A DNA stretch of 6,344 bases from Planctomycetaceae bacterium (GTDB taxonomy: Bacteria > Planctomycetota > Phycisphaerae > Phycisphaerales > SM1A02), in NCBI GenBank assembly GCA_027488265.1, contig JAIYCA010000052.1:1-6344 (forward strand), given 5' to 3'. Each line of letters begins with the position of its first letter. Positions within the stretch are counted from its first letter, which is position 1. The notes beneath the pieces were generated by a model. That model was not told the origin of the DNA and searched no databases. It worked only from the letters and a program-made list of their open reading frames with translations. This document shows, piece by piece, positions 4,951 to 6,344 of the stretch. Made by a program: the position numbers and the translations under genes.

Positions 4951-6255
4951 ATGTCGCAGGCTGCTCAGACTCCCACGCGCGTACGGCTCGCCGTTCTCGT
5001 GGCCGCGCTCGGTTACTTCGTCGATCTCTTTGATCTCGTACTCTTCTCGATCCTGAGGGTGCCGAGTTTGAAGGCGATCGGCGTGACCGATCCCGACCAG
5101 ATCACCGCCATCGGCAAGCGATTGCTCGATTTGCAACTGCTCGGGATGCTCCTTGGTGGACTGGCCTTCGGCATGCTCGGCGATCGGTTCGGTCGACTGA
5201 AGACGCTGTTCGGTTCGATCCTGCTCTACTCCGTTGCGAACATCTTGAACGCCTTCGTGACGGACGTTTGGCAATACGAAATCCTGCGATTTGTCGCGGG
5301 TTTCGGCCTCGCGGGCGAACTCGGTGCGGGCATCACGCTCGTTGCGGAGATCCTGCCAACGGCGAAGCGCGGTATTGGAACGACGATCGTCGCCGTGGTC
5401 GGACTCTGTGGCGCGGTGGCTGCGGGAGTCGCAGGGAAGTATCTCGCATGGAATCACTGCTACCTCCTTGGTGGCGTGATGGGCCTCGCGCTGCTCGCGC
5501 TTCGCGTTGGTGTTTCGGAGAGCGGGCTCTACGAGAAAGCACGTTCGGATGCGGGCGGTGCACGCAGCGTAGAACACGGCGGAGAACGTGGCGCCCGTGA
5601 CGCGAAACCTCCGATTCGCCGCGGAAATCCGCTGCAACTCTTGTGGCCGCCGCGCCGCGCATGGCGTTTCACACTCGTCATCTTGAGCGGCATGCCCATT
5701 TGGTTCGTCGGTGGTGTGATGTTTGTCTTCGCGCCCGAACTCGGTCGCGCGATGAAACTCGAAGAGCCGATCGAGCCCGCGCGTGTCATCTTCTGGGCGT
5801 ACGTTGGTGTCGTACTCGGCGATATCGCAAGCGGCGTCATTTCGCAGACGATTCGAAGTCGGAAGAAGACGATCATCGCATTCCTCGTCGCGCTGAGCGC
5901 ATCGATTGTGCTCTTCTTCGAAGTGGCACCAAAGGGCGCGTGGTACTTCTACGCCATGATGTGTTTGGTGGGCGCGGCGACCGGCTACTGGGCAATCTTC
6001 ATCACAACCGCGAGTGAGCAATTCGGCACGAATCTTCGTGCGACAGCCGCAACGAGCGCGCCGAATTTCGTGCGCGCGATGGCGGTGCCGATCACTTCCA
6101 TTTGGTTGTGGATGAAGGGAACCGCTGACGTACCTGGACTAGACCCGCTGAAGGCGACGGTGTGGCTTGGCACGATTTGCGTCGTCATTGGCGTTCTCGC
6201 CGCGTTCCAGCTCGATGAGACATTCGATCGCGATCTTGATTTCTACGAACACTGA
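4951..6255 (+). CDS. MFS transporter, sugar-porter/metabolite:H+ symporter-like
   Basis: A 434-residue inner-membrane secondary transporter with about 12 helices. TM1 (about 12-37) has acidic residues D25 and D28. Motif A, GMLGDRFGRLK (74-84), lies between TM2 and TM3. TM4 and the following loop read RFVAGFGLAGELGAG and AEILPTAKRG (113-141), typical of the sugar-porter and metabolite:H+ symporter group. A long, charged cytoplasmic loop (about 189-237) separates the halves. The second half has a degenerate motif-A counterpart (GDIASG near 290, then RSRKK). The substrate cannot be read from the sequence. The start is ATG 4951; the frame is open upstream to 4867, but that part overlaps the preceding gene and its repeats. 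GGAG directly abuts the ATG, too close to act as a normal Shine-Dalgarno. The 43-base gap to the upstream gene and 39-base gap to the next suggest one operon. Confidence 0.9.
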   Translation: MSQAAQTPTRVRLAVLVAALGYFVDLFDLVLFSILRVPSLKAIGVTDPDQITAIGKRLLDLQLLGMLLGGLAFGMLGDRFGRLKTLFGSILLYSVANILNAFVTDVWQYEILRFVAGFGLAGELGAGITLVAEILPTAKRGIGTTIVAVVGLCGAVAAGVAGKYLAWNHCYLLGGVMGLALLALRVGVSESGLYEKARSDAGGARSVEHGGERGARDAKPPIRRGNPLQLLWPPRRAWRFTLVILSGMPIWFVGGVMFVFAPELGRAMKLEEPIEPARVIFWAYVGVVLGDIASGVISQTIRSRKKTIIAFLVALSASIVLFFEVAPKGAWYFYAMMCLVGAATGYWAIFITTASEQFGTNLRATAATSAPNFVRAMAVPITSIWLWMKGTADVPGLDPLKATVWLGTICVVIGVLAAFQLDETFDRDLDFYEH

Positions 6256-6283
6256 AACACGAACACTGAAGTACGAGCACTGA
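6242..6283 (+). repeat. Three 14-bp tandem repeats across the MFS stop codon
   Basis: Three adjacent 14-base units share the core ACGARCACTGA. The first contains the last codons of the MFS gene (Tyr-Glu-His-stop); the next two lie downstream and repeat the TGA. The end of the third unit runs into the ribosome binding site of the next gene. The 14-base period shifts frame each time, so the copies are not coding in phase. Confidence 0.9.
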
Positions 6284-6287
6284 AGGA
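6282..6287 (+). promoter_or_regulatory. Shine-Dalgarno of the last gene (GAAGGA)
   Basis: GAAGGA lies seven bases before ATG 6295, the only well-spaced ribosome binding site in the window. It begins inside the third 14-bp repeat copy. Confidence 0.7.
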
Positions 6288-6294
6288 TCCGCTC

Positions 6295-6344
6295 ATGATT
6301 ACAAGCGCACTGTTTCTCCTCGCGATTGCAATCACTCCGCCTTC
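6295..6344 (+). CDS. Start of a secreted or membrane protein, cut by the window edge
   Basis: Only 16 full codons are present, encoding MITSALFLLAIAITPP. This looks like the hydrophobic core of a signal peptide or a first membrane helix, although no basic residue precedes it. The start is supported by a well-placed GAAGGA and by tight spacing (39 bases) after the MFS stop on the same strand. The function cannot be judged from this fragment. Confidence 0.6.
   Translation, partial: MITSALFLLAIAITPP

Noticed and set aside
4861..6021. Long minus-strand open frame (386 codons) opposite the MFS gene
   Set aside because: Charged, Glu/Arg/His-rich sequence without domains, antisense to an obvious transporter.

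Overview
The window is a GC-rich bacterial chromosomal stretch with five complete protein genes, one gene cut by the right edge, and one tRNA. The source is probably a planctomycete or a similar environmental bacterium. That is an inference from several weak signs: a secreted family-29 fucosidase, a SMUG1-type uracil-DNA glycosylase, a bacterial voltage-gated channel, mostly absent Shine-Dalgarno sequences, TTG/GTG starts, and a tRNA without an encoded CCA. No marker gene fixes the taxonomy. I see no insertion sequence, integrase, CRISPR array or phage gene.

Left part (1-1174): a minus-strand gene encodes a one-domain, six-helix voltage-gated cation channel of the NaChBac/NavAb type. Its selectivity filter reads TLEGWFD rather than the usual sodium-channel TLESW. 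This resembles the filter of the native bacterial calcium channel CavMr and of eukaryotic Cav domain I. A 76-base divergent intergenic region separates it from the plus-strand genes.

Middle (1175-3507): an exported GH29 alpha-L-fucosidase with a C-terminal F5/8-type-C-like domain overlaps by four bases (GTGA) with a SMUG1-family uracil-DNA glycosylase, so the two are probably co-translated although their functions are unrelated. A minus-strand tRNA-Ser(GGA) follows, converging on the glycosylase gene. Its intrinsic terminator lies between them.

Right part (3930-6344): a tightly spaced plus-strand cluster. It contains a membrane-anchored protein with a transglutaminase-like Cys-His-Asp core, a 12-helix MFS transporter, and the start of a third gene whose first residues look like a signal peptide or membrane helix.

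A recurring oddity is that each of the four larger genes has short tandem repeats at or near its 3' end: 18-nt units in the channel, 9-nt units in the fucosidase, 12-nt units in the transglutaminase-like gene, and 14-nt units across the MFS stop codon. The clearest candidate for new biology is the channel, as a possible native prokaryotic calcium channel.
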